From NCBI RefSeq assembly GCF_963973895.1, contig NZ_CAXBBF010000001.1: DNA of 64,000 bases. One strand, given 5' to 3'. This DNA is from Porticoccus sp950063125 (GTDB lineage Bacteria; Pseudomonadota; Gammaproteobacteria; Pseudomonadales; Porticoccaceae). The translations under genes were made by a program, and so were the position numbers. The notes beneath the pieces were generated by a model. It did not search any database, had not been told where the DNA came from, and saw only the letters and a program-made list of their open reading frames with translations. Positions 17,783-26,605 of this stretch are shown one piece after another (the stretch's first letter is position 1; every line of letters begins with the position of its first letter).

Positions 17783-18766
17783 TCAGTCGAGCACACCCAG
17801 TGTCAGCCAACTGAGCCAGGATCGTTTCTCTTCGCCCCGATTGTTGCCGCCCGACACATTGCGATAACGCTCATTGAAGACATGGCGGGAATCAAATCTG
17901 GGCGGATCCGGGTGGTCGTAGAGGCCGAGGGTCATTTTATTCAACCAGGTTGGTTCCATAAAATGGGGGTCGTCCTGGTACTGGAACTGGCCGCTGGCAT
18001 CCAGAGCGGGATGCTGGGGGTAGTTGGCTGCCAGGAGGGCCGCTGCATCTGCTGCCAGGTCCTGCATCTGCATGAAATGATAGGCCTGCGCCATGACCGC
18101 CAGTCCGTCAGGTACTGCGGGCGTTTTCTGGAAATTTTCAACCACATAACGGCCGCGGTTGGCGGCAGCCAGATAGGCACCCCGCAGAAAATAGTAGTTG
18201 GCGACATGAATTTCATGCCGGGCGAGGATGTTGCGGAGGTAGACCATCCGCTTGCGGGCATCGGGCGCATAGGCGCTTTCCGGGAAGCGGTTGAGCAATT
18301 CATTGAACGTGACAAACGAGTTGCGCGCCGAACCTGGATCACGCTTGGTTTCATCGGTGGGAAGAAATTGTTCAAAAAACCCCTTGCTCTGAACAAAAGA
18401 GGCCAGACCTTTCAGGTAATAGGCATAATCCACGTTGGGGTGTTGGGGGTGCAGGCGGATAAAGCGGTCGGCGGAGGCGATGGTCGCCTCATAATCCTGA
18501 GACCTGAAGTAGGCATAAATCAGTTCCAGCTGGGCCTGTTCAGCGTAATCCCCGAATGGATACTGGGCTTCCAGGGCCTCCAGGTTTTCAATCGCCTGAA
18601 ACCAGTAGCCTGACGCCAGTTCTTTCTGGATTTTTTCAAAAAAATCGGCCTCGGTATAACCGGAGGTATCTGTCTTATTGGAATCCTTGTCATCACCGCT
18701 TCCAAGCCAGGCACAGCCACTGGTCAGAAAAATCGAGCAAACAAACAATAGAGCGGGAAATCGCAT
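17783..18766 (-). CDS. bamD: Outer membrane protein assembly lipoprotein BamD
   Basis: BamD (YfiO/ComL) is the essential lipoprotein of the BAM complex that folds beta-barrel proteins into the outer membrane. The signal peptide ends in the lipobox LTSGC (Cys 18). Tetratricopeptide repeats follow (residues about 40-260), including YWFQAIENLEALEAQYPFG and the family motif RFIRLHPQHPNVDYAYYLKG. At 327 residues it is longer than the 245 of E. coli, mainly at the C-terminus. It is divergent from rluD-pgeF-clpB, the same order as in E. coli. Confidence 0.95.
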   Translation of the reverse strand: MRFPALLFVCSIFLTSGCAWLGSGDDKDSNKTDTSGYTEADFFEKIQKELASGYWFQAIENLEALEAQYPFGDYAEQAQLELIYAYFRSQDYEATIASADRFIRLHPQHPNVDYAYYLKGLASFVQSKGFFEQFLPTDETKRDPGSARNSFVTFNELLNRFPESAYAPDARKRMVYLRNILARHEIHVANYYFLRGAYLAAANRGRYVVENFQKTPAVPDGLAVMAQAYHFMQMQDLAADAAALLAANYPQHPALDASGQFQYQDDPHFMEPTWLNKMTLGLYDHPDPPRFDSRHVFNERYRNVSGGNNRGEEKRSWLSWLTLGVLD

Positions 18767-18874
18767 GGAATGATTGAATCCTGGTGGGTCAACGGTGAAA
18801 GTGTTTTTATCGGCCGAAGTAAAGCCTGTAAGATGGCCTATTTAACCACAGCCCCGAGCGGATTCAAAACTTCA

Positions 18875-19834
18875 ATGACTGAACCTGTTGTTCTTAATGC
18901 GACTGTTCCGGAGACCGTTGGCGGTGCCCGGCTCGACCAGATAGCTGCCGAATTGTTCAAGGGATTTTCCCGCTCCCGTCTACAGCGGTGGATCAAGGAG
19001 GGCGACCTGCTGGTTGATGGCAAGTCCTGCCGTTCCCGGGACAAGCTGTTTGGCGGCGAGCAGCTGACAGTCAAGGCAACATTGGAGCCGGAGGGTGAGT
19101 GGTCGGCGGAACCCATGACCCTGGACATCATTTATGAGGATGAGCATCTGCTGGTGATCAATAAACCGGCCGGGCTGGTTGTGCATCCCGCCGCCGGCAA
19201 CTATCAGGGCACTCTGTTGAACGGGCTGATTCACCATCTGCCAGGCAATGAAAATATTCCTCGAGCCGGTATCGTGCATCGGTTGGATAAAGATACCACC
19301 GGTCTTATGGTAGTCGCGAAAACGCTTGCTGCACATCAATCGCTGATCCGACAGTTGCAGGATAGATCGGTGAGTCGTGAATATGAGGCGGTTGTGCCGG
19401 GTGTCATGACGGGCGGCGGAATGGTCAACAAGCCATTGGGTCGGCATCCACAGGTGAGAACCAGAATGGCTGTACTGGATCATGGCGGCAAAGAGGCCAT
19501 TACCCATTACCGGGTGATTGAGCGCTTTGCCGGTCATACCCATATTCGCTTAAAGCTGGAAACCGGGCGGACGCATCAGATTCGGGTGCACATGGCCTCA
19601 ATTGGTTATCCCCTGGTTGGCGATGCCACTTACGGTGGGCGTCTAAAGCTGCCGAAAGGGGCCTCCGACGAACTTCAGGATACATTGCGGACCTTCAAGC
19701 GGCAGGCATTACATGCGGCCAGGTTGGCCCTGATTCATCCGCAGACGGAAGCGTTGGTCGAATGGCAGGTAGAGGCTCCGGAAGACTTTATGCATCTGCT
19801 GGATGCACTTCGTTCCGATCATGAATCAGCCTGA
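18875..19834 (+). CDS. rluD: 23S rRNA pseudouridine synthase RluD
   Basis: RluD makes pseudouridines 1911, 1915 and 1917 in helix 69 of 23S rRNA. An N-terminal S4 domain (ARLDQIAAELFKGFSRSRLQ) precedes the catalytic domain, where RAGIVHRLDKDTTG carries the catalytic Asp 138. The ATG at 18875 is chosen because E. coli RluD starts at the equivalent position; the open frame begins at 18770 but the extra 35 residues have no family match. Length is 319 (E. coli 326). pgeF follows after 8 bases. Confidence 0.95.
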   Translation: MTEPVVLNATVPETVGGARLDQIAAELFKGFSRSRLQRWIKEGDLLVDGKSCRSRDKLFGGEQLTVKATLEPEGEWSAEPMTLDIIYEDEHLLVINKPAGLVVHPAAGNYQGTLLNGLIHHLPGNENIPRAGIVHRLDKDTTGLMVVAKTLAAHQSLIRQLQDRSVSREYEAVVPGVMTGGGMVNKPLGRHPQVRTRMAVLDHGGKEAITHYRVIERFAGHTHIRLKLETGRTHQIRVHMASIGYPLVGDATYGGRLKLPKGASDELQDTLRTFKRQALHAARLALIHPQTEALVEWQVEAPEDFMHLLDALRSDHESA

Positions 19835-19842
19835 TTGATGCA

Positions 19843-20589
19843 ATGTCCATCATCCTTCCCGATTGGCCCGCACCCCACTCTGTCAAGGCTGCTGTCAGCA
19901 CGCGTCGAGGCGGTCTGTCTGCGGCTGCCTGGCGAAGCCTGAACCTGGCCTACCACGTGGGAGATAATGCCCAGTCTGTGGAGCAAAACTGGCAATTGCT
20001 GGGTTCGTTACTGCGGCTTCCGGTTGCGCCGCAATTGCTGGAACAGGTTCATGGTACCGATGTGGTCCATGCTCAGAGTGACGGCATTATTCGGCGCGCA
20101 GATGCCTGCTACAGTGACCAGCAGGCTGTGGTTTGTACCGTGATGACGGCTGATTGCTTGCCGATTCTGATCTGTGACAGGGCGGGTGGAGAGGTGGCCG
20201 CTGTTCATGCGGGTTGGCGCGGATTGGCTGGCGGTGTGGTAGCCAATGCCATTAGTCAATTTAAAAACCGTCCAGATCAGTTGCTGGCCTGGTTGGGTCC
20301 GGCCATCAGTCAACCCCACTTTGAAGTGGGCGAAGATGTCTATCGGGCTTTTCTGGCCAATACGCCAGGGTGGGGGCCTAGGCAACAGCTTGATGCCTGC
20401 TTTCTCCGAACCCGGACTGACCGCTGGCAGGCGGACATTTTTTCACTTGCCCGACTGGCGCTGTCGGCATCCGGTATCACGGCCATTTTTGGAGGCGGGC
20501 ACTGCACCTTTGCCAACCCCGAGTTGTTCTATTCCTATCGCCGCGATGGACAGACCGGACGAATGGCCAGCCTGATCTGGATCAGTTAA
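19843..20589 (+). CDS. pgeF: Peptidoglycan editing factor PgeF (YfiH family)
   Basis: This 248-residue protein belongs to the former laccase-domain DUF152 family. E. coli YfiH (PgeF) removes muropeptide precursors that carry L-Ser in place of L-Ala. Metal or active-site motifs are visible: QVHGTDVV, MTADCLPILI, VHAGWRGLAGGVV and FGGGHCTF. It lies between rluD and clpB, the same order as in E. coli, and probably shares a transcript with rluD. No odd features were seen. Confidence 0.93.
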   Translation: MSIILPDWPAPHSVKAAVSTRRGGLSAAAWRSLNLAYHVGDNAQSVEQNWQLLGSLLRLPVAPQLLEQVHGTDVVHAQSDGIIRRADACYSDQQAVVCTVMTADCLPILICDRAGGEVAAVHAGWRGLAGGVVANAISQFKNRPDQLLAWLGPAISQPHFEVGEDVYRAFLANTPGWGPRQQLDACFLRTRTDRWQADIFSLARLALSASGITAIFGGGHCTFANPELFYSYRRDGQTGRMASLIWIS

Positions 20590-20602
20590 ACACCAACCTC
20601 TT

Positions 20603-20629
20603 CTTGAATTCCTCCTCCCAGCCCCAACT
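20603..20629 (+). promoter_or_regulatory. Heat-shock (sigma-32) promoter of clpB
   Basis: CTTGAA (20603-20608) and CCCCAACT (20622-20629) are separated by 13 bases, close to the sigma-32 consensus CTTGAAA and CCCCATNT. The predicted start near 20637 gives a 25-base leader to the clpB ATG. Its place directly before a heat-shock gene strengthens the call. Confidence 0.8.
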
Positions 20630-20661
20630 ATATGTTCTGACAAACATTATTGAGGTTGATT

Positions 20662-23325
20662 ATGCGATTTGACCGTTTTACCAGTCACTTGCAAAGTGCG
20701 ATATCCGATGCGCAATCGATGGCCGTTGGCCGCGACAACACCGCGCTTGAGCCTGTTCATCTGGTGCTGGCGATGTTGAGCCAGCAGGGTGGTGCCATCG
20801 GGCCCATGCTCAGTCAGGCGGGCTTTGATCTCGCCGGGCTGAAAGCTGCGCTCACGCAGCAACTGGATCAGTTGCCCCGGGTCCAGACCCCGACGGGCGA
20901 TATCGCTATTTCTCCTGAGCTGGGACGATTGTTCAACCTGGCGGATAAGCAGGCCCAGCAACAGGGCGATCAATATATTTCCAGCGAGGCAGTGCTGTTG
21001 GCGGCCTTCGAGGACAAAGGAGATTTGGGCAAGTCTCTGGCCAAATTTGGTGACAAGAACAAACTGCAAGCGGTGGTGGAAAAAATTCGTGGAGGTGAAG
21101 CAGTGACAGACCCGGAAGCTGAAGGCAGCCGTCAGGCATTGGAAAAATATACCATCGATCTGACTGCCCGTGCCGAGCAGGGCAAGCTGGACCCCGTAAT
21201 TGGCCGGGATGACGAAATTCGCCGTACCATTCAGGTATTGCAGCGCCGTACCAAGAATAATCCGGTGCTGATCGGTGAGCCCGGTGTGGGTAAAACCGCC
21301 ATTATTGAAGGTCTGGCGCAGCGGGTCGTGAATGGTGAAGTCCCTGAAGGGCTGAAGGACAAGCGCGTGCTGTCACTCGATCTGGGTGCACTGCTGGCTG
21401 GTGCCAAATTTCGCGGTGATTTTGAAGAGCGCCTCAAGGCGGTACTCAATGAACTTGGCAAGCAGGAGGGTCGGATCATCCTGTTTATCGATGAGTTGCA
21501 CACCATGGTGGGTGCGGGTAAAGCCGAGGGTGCCATGGATGCCGGCAATATGCTCAAGCCCGCTCTGGCGCGGGGCGAACTGCACTGCGTCGGTGCCACC
21601 ACGCTGGATGAGTATCGCAAGTACATTGAAAAAGATGCGGCGCTGGAACGGCGTTTTCAGAAAATTCAGGTGGATGAGCCAAATGAAGAGGACACCATTG
21701 CCATTCTCCGTGGCCTGAAAGAGCGCTATGAAGTCCACCACGGGGTGGATATCACCGACTCTGCGATTGTCGCCGCCGCCAAATTGTCGCAACGCTACAT
21801 CACCGATCGCCAGCTACCGGACAAGGCCATCGATCTGGTTGATGAGGCCGCCAGCCGAATTCGCATGGAGATTGACTCCAAGCCAGAGGAAATGGATCGC
21901 CTCGAGCGCCGCCTGATTCAGCTGAAAATGGAGCGCGAGGCAGTCAAGAAGGAAGAGGATGAAGCATCCCGCAAGCGGCTGGAAAAAATCCAGAAGGATA
22001 TTGAGTCAATCGGTAAGGAATATGCTGATCTCGACGAGATCTGGAAGGCCGAAAAAGCAGCTGTGCAGGGTTCCGCACAGATCAAGAGCGATCTCGAGCA
22101 GGCGCGCATTGATATGGATGCCGCACGGCGTGCCGGTGACCTGACCAAAATGTCAGAACTGCAATATGGCCGGATTCCGGAACTGGAAAAGCAGTTGGCT
22201 GCGGCCAGTGAAGCGGAGACCCGCGAAACCCATTTATTGCGCAACAAGGTGACCGAGGAGGAAATTGCCGAGGTGGTTTCCAAATGGACCGGTATCCCGG
22301 TATCGAAAATGCTGGAAGGGGAGAGGGACAAGCTGTTGCGTATGGAAGATGCGCTGCACAAACGGGTGATCGGTCAGCAGGAAGCCGTGGTGGCGGTGTC
22401 CAATGCGGTGCGCCGCAGTCGGGCCGGGTTGTCAGACCCCAATCGGCCCAACGGTTCGTTCCTGTTTCTCGGTCCCACCGGGGTGGGCAAAACCGAGCTC
22501 TGCAAGGCGTTGGCAGAATTTCTGTTCGACAGTGTCGATGCCATGGTGCGCATCGACATGTCAGAATTCATGGAAAATCATTCGGTGGCAAGGCTGGTGG
22601 GTGCTCCCCCCGGTTATGTGGGTTATGAGGAAGGTGGTTACCTGACCGAGGCGGTCAGACGCCGTCCCTATTCGGTACTGCTGCTGGATGAGGTGGAAAA
22701 AGCGCACCCCGACGTATTCAATATTTTGTTGCAGGTGCTGGATGACGGTCGACTGACTGATGGCCAGGGCCGCACGGTAGATTTTCGCAACACCGTGATT
22801 GTAATGACCTCCAACCTGGGGTCTGACCGGATTCAGGCGGTGGTGGAAGATCGTTCCTTCGATACTATCAGCTTTGATGAAGGTGCCGGCGATGATCTAC
22901 CGGATGATTCCACCACCAATGAGAACCGCTATCAGGCCATGAAAAGCGCGGTGATGGATGTGGTGGAAGGCCATTTCCGGCCGGAATTCATCAACCGGAT
23001 TGACGAAGTGGTGGTGTTTCACCCACTGGGCAAAGGGCAGATTCGGGGTATTGCCGAAATTCAGCTCGGCCTGCTTAGAAAACGTCTACAGGACCGTGAG
23101 CTGTCGCTGGTTTTGTCGGATGAGGTGATGGACAAGATCTGTGAAGCGGGTTTTGACCCGGTTTACGGGGCCAGACCATTGAAACGTGCGATACAACAAT
23201 TACTGGAAAATCCTTTGGCGCAATCAGTACTGAGTGGCCAGTTTTCACCAGGGGATGAGATTACTGGGGACCTTGATGGGAGCGATGTCAGGTTTCACCG
23301 GACTCAGGGCCGTTCAGCCGACTGA
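20662..23325 (+). CDS. clpB: ATP-dependent disaggregase ClpB
   Basis: ClpB is the hexameric Hsp100 chaperone that works with DnaK to rescue aggregated proteins. The 887-residue protein has an N-terminal Clp domain, AAA-1 with Walker A GEPGVGKTA near 204, a middle coiled-coil domain (about 410-530, rich in Glu and Lys), and AAA-2 with GPTGVGKTE near 604 and LLLDEVEKAHPDVFN. ATG 20662 is used, 7 bases after GAGG; an upstream in-frame TTG at 20650 is less likely. An acidic insert (GAGDDLPDDSTTNENRYQAM) in AAA-2 explains part of the extra length compared with E. coli (857). Confidence 0.97.
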   Translation: MRFDRFTSHLQSAISDAQSMAVGRDNTALEPVHLVLAMLSQQGGAIGPMLSQAGFDLAGLKAALTQQLDQLPRVQTPTGDIAISPELGRLFNLADKQAQQQGDQYISSEAVLLAAFEDKGDLGKSLAKFGDKNKLQAVVEKIRGGEAVTDPEAEGSRQALEKYTIDLTARAEQGKLDPVIGRDDEIRRTIQVLQRRTKNNPVLIGEPGVGKTAIIEGLAQRVVNGEVPEGLKDKRVLSLDLGALLAGAKFRGDFEERLKAVLNELGKQEGRIILFIDELHTMVGAGKAEGAMDAGNMLKPALARGELHCVGATTLDEYRKYIEKDAALERRFQKIQVDEPNEEDTIAILRGLKERYEVHHGVDITDSAIVAAAKLSQRYITDRQLPDKAIDLVDEAASRIRMEIDSKPEEMDRLERRLIQLKMEREAVKKEEDEASRKRLEKIQKDIESIGKEYADLDEIWKAEKAAVQGSAQIKSDLEQARIDMDAARRAGDLTKMSELQYGRIPELEKQLAAASEAETRETHLLRNKVTEEEIAEVVSKWTGIPVSKMLEGERDKLLRMEDALHKRVIGQQEAVVAVSNAVRRSRAGLSDPNRPNGSFLFLGPTGVGKTELCKALAEFLFDSVDAMVRIDMSEFMENHSVARLVGAPPGYVGYEEGGYLTEAVRRRPYSVLLLDEVEKAHPDVFNILLQVLDDGRLTDGQGRTVDFRNTVIVMTSNLGSDRIQAVVEDRSFDTISFDEGAGDDLPDDSTTNENRYQAMKSAVMDVVEGHFRPEFINRIDEVVVFHPLGKGQIRGIAEIQLGLLRKRLQDRELSLVLSDEVMDKICEAGFDPVYGARPLKRAIQQLLENPLAQSVLSGQFSPGDEITGDLDGSDVRFHRTQGRSAD

Positions 23326-23365
23326 GCGTTGCCTGTTGTCTGCAGGCCATCATGGGTAATCTGTG

Positions 23366-23387
23366 GCCAGCCCGAATCCGGGCTGGC
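23366..23387. terminator. Hairpin between convergent clpB and DUF4124 gene
   Basis: A 9-bp perfect stem (GCCAGCCCG / CGGGCTGGC) has the loop AATC. It lies 40 bases after clpB and 23 bases beyond the convergent gene. There is no T-run on either side, so intrinsic termination is uncertain. Confidence 0.45.
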
Positions 23388-23410
23388 TGCCACACCCAAG
23401 CTCCAATCGA

Positions 23411-23866
23411 TTACTGACAGTTCTCCTGAATCATTGTTCGGGACTTTTCTATCCATTCATTTTGTTCTTCTGTACTGAGATAACGCACTTGATCAGTGTC
23501 CGGATCTTTTACTCTCAGCCTGCTGCCCCTTTGCAGGTTTTCAAGGTTTTCTCTGGCTTTAATACAGTTTTCCCTGGCAAGGGCCGCATCTTCAGCGGCT
23601 ACCTCTTCAGATTTTTTGGTTTTCAGGTCCGGGGTCTTCTCTGATCCGTTGCTTTCAGGTATTTGGTCAGGCGTTGTTGCAGTAACTTCTTTACCCTTGC
23701 CGGGTGTGGGTATTTTTATTGTTTCAGCAGATTGCTCTACGGGCGGTTTTTCAGAGAAGTGCCACGCACCATCGGCATCCTGCCACTTGTAAACTTTTGC
23801 CGCGTGCAAAGGGAGGCACAACGCCATTGTCAGCAGAGCGAGAGCGAGGTTGTTGATACCTATCAT
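23411..23866 (-). CDS. DUF4124-containing exported protein
   Basis: The 151-residue protein has a signal peptide (MIGINNLALALLTMALC then LHA) and begins its mature part with KVYKWQDADGAWHFSEKPP, the DUF4124 signature found in many gammaproteobacterial envelope proteins of unknown function. The C-terminal half is charged with helical heptads (about 85-150) and two cysteines, one being the penultimate residue. The start at 23866 has AAGG about 11 bases upstream; the frame continues to 24142 but the extra part has no signal peptide logic. It is divergent from ilvI. Confidence 0.8.
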   Translation of the reverse strand: MIGINNLALALLTMALCLPLHAAKVYKWQDADGAWHFSEKPPVEQSAETIKIPTPGKGKEVTATTPDQIPESNGSEKTPDLKTKKSEEVAAEDAALARENCIKARENLENLQRGSRLRVKDPDTDQVRYLSTEEQNEWIEKSRTMIQENCQ

Positions 23867-24007
23867 GTCCGTGAACCTTCCGTAAACCTTGTGAATCGGA
23901 TAAACCCGTATTGATTTTCGCTTATCATAGCGGATTTGGCGGTCGCGTGTTGAGTGCAAGGTAGCAGAACGGGGGCTATTTTTATGGGCGCGGATCACAA
24001 CAACTGC

Positions 24008-24036
24008 TTGACGGGCTGGATCGGAGTAAATAAAGT
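24008..24036 (+). promoter_or_regulatory. Sigma-70-type promoter for ilvI-ilvH
   Basis: TTGACG (24008-24013) and TAAAGT (24031-24036) are 17 bases apart. The transcript would start near 24043 and carry a leader of roughly 245 bases before the ilvI GTG. Confidence 0.55.
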
Positions 24037-24051
24037 ACTGCGTCTGCGGGC

Positions 24052-24069
24052 ATGCTAATTGTCCGCTAA
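24052..24069 (+). CDS. Possible ilv leader peptide M-L-I-V-R
   Basis: ATG CTA ATT GTC CGC TAA encodes Leu, Ile and Val in a row, the three branched-chain products of the pathway downstream. It lies about 10 bases after the predicted transcript start. The frame is only five codons and has only a weak GCGGG before it, so chance is a real alternative. Confidence 0.35.
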   Translation: MLIVR

Positions 24070-24205
24070 CTGGTTTCATACCAATCTGCCAAGTGAGCGT
24101 AAACAGCGTTCGCCAGGCGTCCAGACAGGCTTGTTTACCCACAGGCCTGACGCATCGAGTATCACGACCTTAGTCGTCGTCGGTAGCGTAATTGCACTTG
24201 CAGAT

Positions 24206-24233
24206 CTGTGATGTCACAGCGTTTTGTTTGTTT
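24206..24233 (+). terminator. Hairpin with T-rich tail in the ilvI leader
   Basis: CTGTG and CACAG pair around ATGT (24206-24219), followed by CG and TTTTGTTTGTTT. It could act as an attenuator terminator before ilvI. The 14-base CTGTGATGTCACAG is also a perfect palindrome and could instead bind a protein. Confidence 0.4.
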
Positions 24234-24286
24234 CACCCTGGCGGAGGAACCGACTTTGTAGCTTGTTGATTTTGAGGATTTGCACA

Positions 24287-26026
24287 GTGGAACTACTGTC
24301 TGGCGGTGAAATAGTCATCCGCGCACTGAAAGATGCCGGCGTTAAATACATCTGGGGTTACCCCGGCGGCGCTGCGCTCCATATCTACGACGCCCTGTTC
24401 CAACAAACGGATGTACAGCATATCCTGGTTCGCCATGAGCAGGCCGCTGTTCATGCGGCGGACGGTCACTCCCGTTCTACCGGGGAAGTCGGTGCTGTGC
24501 TGGTCACCTCCGGTCCGGGTGCTACCAATGCCATTACCGGGATCGCTACCGCCTACATGGATTCCATACCTCTGGTGGTTATCTCCGGTCAGGTGCCGAG
24601 AGAGAAAATAGGTGAAGATGCCTTCCAGGAAACGGATATGGTGGGGATTTCCCGCCCTATCGTAAAGCACAGCTTTTTGGTCAAGGATGCCGCCGAGATT
24701 GCCGGTGTCATTGCCAAGGCATTCTATATCGCTGGCTCGGGCCGACCGGGCCCGGTTGTTGTCGATATCCCGAAGGATGTGACAGACCCCAATCACCGGG
24801 TGCCTTACGAATACCCCGAAAAAGTCAAAATCCGCTCTTACCAGCCCACCAGTAAGGGGCACTCCGGTCAGATCAAGCGGGCCATTAAAACACTGCTGGG
24901 GGCCAAGCGTCCGATTATCTACAGCGGTGGCGGGGTGATTCTGGGCGAGGCCTCCTCCCAATTAACGGAATTGGCACGGCTGATCAATGCGCCGGTTACC
25001 AATACTTTGATGGGCCTGGGTGCTTTCCCGGGCTCAGATCCCCAGTTTGTTGGCATGCTCGGTATGCACGGCACTTTTGAAGCCAATACGGCAATGCATC
25101 ATGCCGATGTGATTCTGGCCGTCGGGGCCCGCTTTGATGACCGGGTAACCAACACAACCGGCAAGTTCTGCCCCTCTGCAACCATCATCCATATCGATGT
25201 GGATCCCACATCGATCGCCAAAACCATCAAGGCGGATATTCCCATTGTCGGTGCCTGCGATGTGGTGCTGCGGGAAATGGTTGATCAGCTGCAGGACAGT
25301 GGCAAGCGGCTGGATGAGGAGGCGATGGCAGACTGGTGGAAGCAGATCAATGAATGGCGCGACCGTCACGGTATTTATACCCAGTCCCGCTATGAAGCCA
25401 GTGGCGGCAATATTATCAAGCCGCAGGACGTTATCAAGTCGTTGTATCGGGCCACCGGCGGCGACGCCTTTGTCACATCCGATGTGGGACAGCACCAGAT
25501 GTTCGCAGCCCAGTATTACCTGTTCGATCAGCCGCGTCGCTGGATCAACTCCGGTGGGCTTGGAACCATGGGTTTCGGGTTGCCTGCCGCCATGGGGGTG
25601 CAGCTGGCTCACCCCGATGCCATGGTGGCCTGCGTCACCGGAGAGGGCAGCATCCAGATGTGCATTCAGGAGTTGTCCACCTGCACCCAGTACGGGTTGC
25701 CGATCAAGATTATCAATCTGAACAACCAGGCGCTGGGCATGGTGCGTCAGTGGCAGGATATGCAGTACAGCAGTCGTTACTCCTCCAGCCTCTACGAAGA
25801 TTCACTGCCGGATTTTATCAAGCTGGCTGAGGCCTATGGCCACGTGGGTATCAAGGTTACCCGGTTCGATGAGCTGGACCAGAAAATGGAAGAGTGTTTC
25901 AGCCTCAAGGACCGTGTTGTGTTTATGGACATTTACGTCGACCGTTCTGAACATGTGTATCCCATGCTGGTGGCACCGAACGGTTCCATGCGTGATATGT
26001 GGCTGAGCAAGACGGAGCGCACCTGA
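24287..26026 (+). CDS. ilvI: Acetolactate synthase, large (catalytic) subunit
   Basis: This 579-residue ThDP enzyme condenses pyruvate with pyruvate or 2-oxobutyrate in valine, leucine and isoleucine synthesis. Motifs include YIWGYPGGAALHIYDALF, the ThDP-activating Glu in RHEQAAVHAADG, TSGPGATNAITGIATAYMDS, and the ThDP/Mg region GEGSIQMCIQELST with NLNNQALGMVRQWQ. GTG 24287 is chosen because GAGG lies about 9 bases upstream and it yields the normal E-L-L-S-G start; the frame extends to 24224. The stop overlaps ilvH (TGATG). The IlvI name is used over IlvB because of the LGMVRQWQD pattern. Confidence 0.95.
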   Translation: MELLSGGEIVIRALKDAGVKYIWGYPGGAALHIYDALFQQTDVQHILVRHEQAAVHAADGHSRSTGEVGAVLVTSGPGATNAITGIATAYMDSIPLVVISGQVPREKIGEDAFQETDMVGISRPIVKHSFLVKDAAEIAGVIAKAFYIAGSGRPGPVVVDIPKDVTDPNHRVPYEYPEKVKIRSYQPTSKGHSGQIKRAIKTLLGAKRPIIYSGGGVILGEASSQLTELARLINAPVTNTLMGLGAFPGSDPQFVGMLGMHGTFEANTAMHHADVILAVGARFDDRVTNTTGKFCPSATIIHIDVDPTSIAKTIKADIPIVGACDVVLREMVDQLQDSGKRLDEEAMADWWKQINEWRDRHGIYTQSRYEASGGNIIKPQDVIKSLYRATGGDAFVTSDVGQHQMFAAQYYLFDQPRRWINSGGLGTMGFGLPAAMGVQLAHPDAMVACVTGEGSIQMCIQELSTCTQYGLPIKIINLNNQALGMVRQWQDMQYSSRYSSSLYEDSLPDFIKLAEAYGHVGIKVTRFDELDQKMEECFSLKDRVVFMDIYVDRSEHVYPMLVAPNGSMRDMWLSKTERT

Positions 26027-26517
26027 TGAGACGCATAATTTCAGTTTTGATGGAGAACGAACCGGGAGCGTTGTCGCGGGTGGTGGGCCTGTTTTCCCAG
26101 CGCGGTTATAACATTGATACATTAACGGTGGCCCCCACTGACGACCAGACGTTGTCGCGCCTGACGTTGACGACCCACGGCAATGATCAGGTAATTGAGC
26201 AGATTACCAAGCATCTCCACAAGTTGATTGATGTAGTCAAGGTGGTGGATCTCACCGAAGGCCCGCATATCGAACGCGAGTTGATGCTTCTCAAGGTGAA
26301 GGCTTCCGGTCCGCAACGCGCCGAAATCAAGCGCTGCGTGGACATTTTTCGCGGGCAGATTATCGACGTGAGTGCCAATGCTTATACGGTACAGATTGTC
26401 GGCAACAGTGATAAACTCGACGCCTTCATTCAGGCGGTTGCGGGTGCCGAGATACTTGAGGTCGTGCGCTCCGGCGTATCCGGGTTGGCCCGGGGGGAAA
26501 AAGCACTGCGACTTTAA
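26026..26517 (+). CDS. ilvH: Acetolactate synthase, small (regulatory) subunit
   Basis: This 163-residue protein has the N-terminal ACT domain (RRIISVLMENEPGALSRVVG, FSQRGYNIDTLTV) that binds valine for feedback control, then the second regulatory domain (ELMLLKVKA, VDIFRGQIIDVS). Its length equals E. coli IlvH. ATG 26026 shares a base with the ilvI stop, so the two subunits are co-translated. The upstream in-frame starts inside ilvI are rejected. Confidence 0.95.
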   Translation: MRRIISVLMENEPGALSRVVGLFSQRGYNIDTLTVAPTDDQTLSRLTLTTHGNDQVIEQITKHLHKLIDVVKVVDLTEGPHIERELMLLKVKASGPQRAEIKRCVDIFRGQIIDVSANAYTVQIVGNSDKLDAFIQAVAGAEILEVVRSGVSGLARGEKALRL

Positions 26518-26605
26518 GCCCTTTTACGCAGAATGTCAGGGTGGCTAAAAACGACCATTCCGAGTTCCGTATTCTTTCAGATTAATAAATTAGACAGGTG
26601 AAAAA

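Larger units (their letters stand above)
23867..24286. other. Intergenic region between DUF4124 gene and ilvI
   Basis: This 420-base gap holds the predicted ilv promoter at 24008-24036, a five-codon open frame at 24052-24069, an imperfect hairpin around 24114-24152 (outer GCGTC/GACGC, inner AGGC/GCCT) and a hairpin with T-rich tail at 24206-24233. The layout looks like an attenuator leader. Confidence 0.6.

Noticed and set aside
17562..17810. Minus-strand 82-codon frame between bamD and nadE
   Set aside because: It overlaps the ends of both genes and runs through the bamD terminator hairpin.
18770..18874. N-terminal extension of RluD
   Set aside because: It adds 35 residues with no family counterpart; ATG 18875 matches the known RluD start.
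25645..25656. GEG in place of GDG in the ThDP motif of IlvI
   Set aside because: I recall GEGS as common in IlvI proteins of pseudomonads, so it is not an unusual change.
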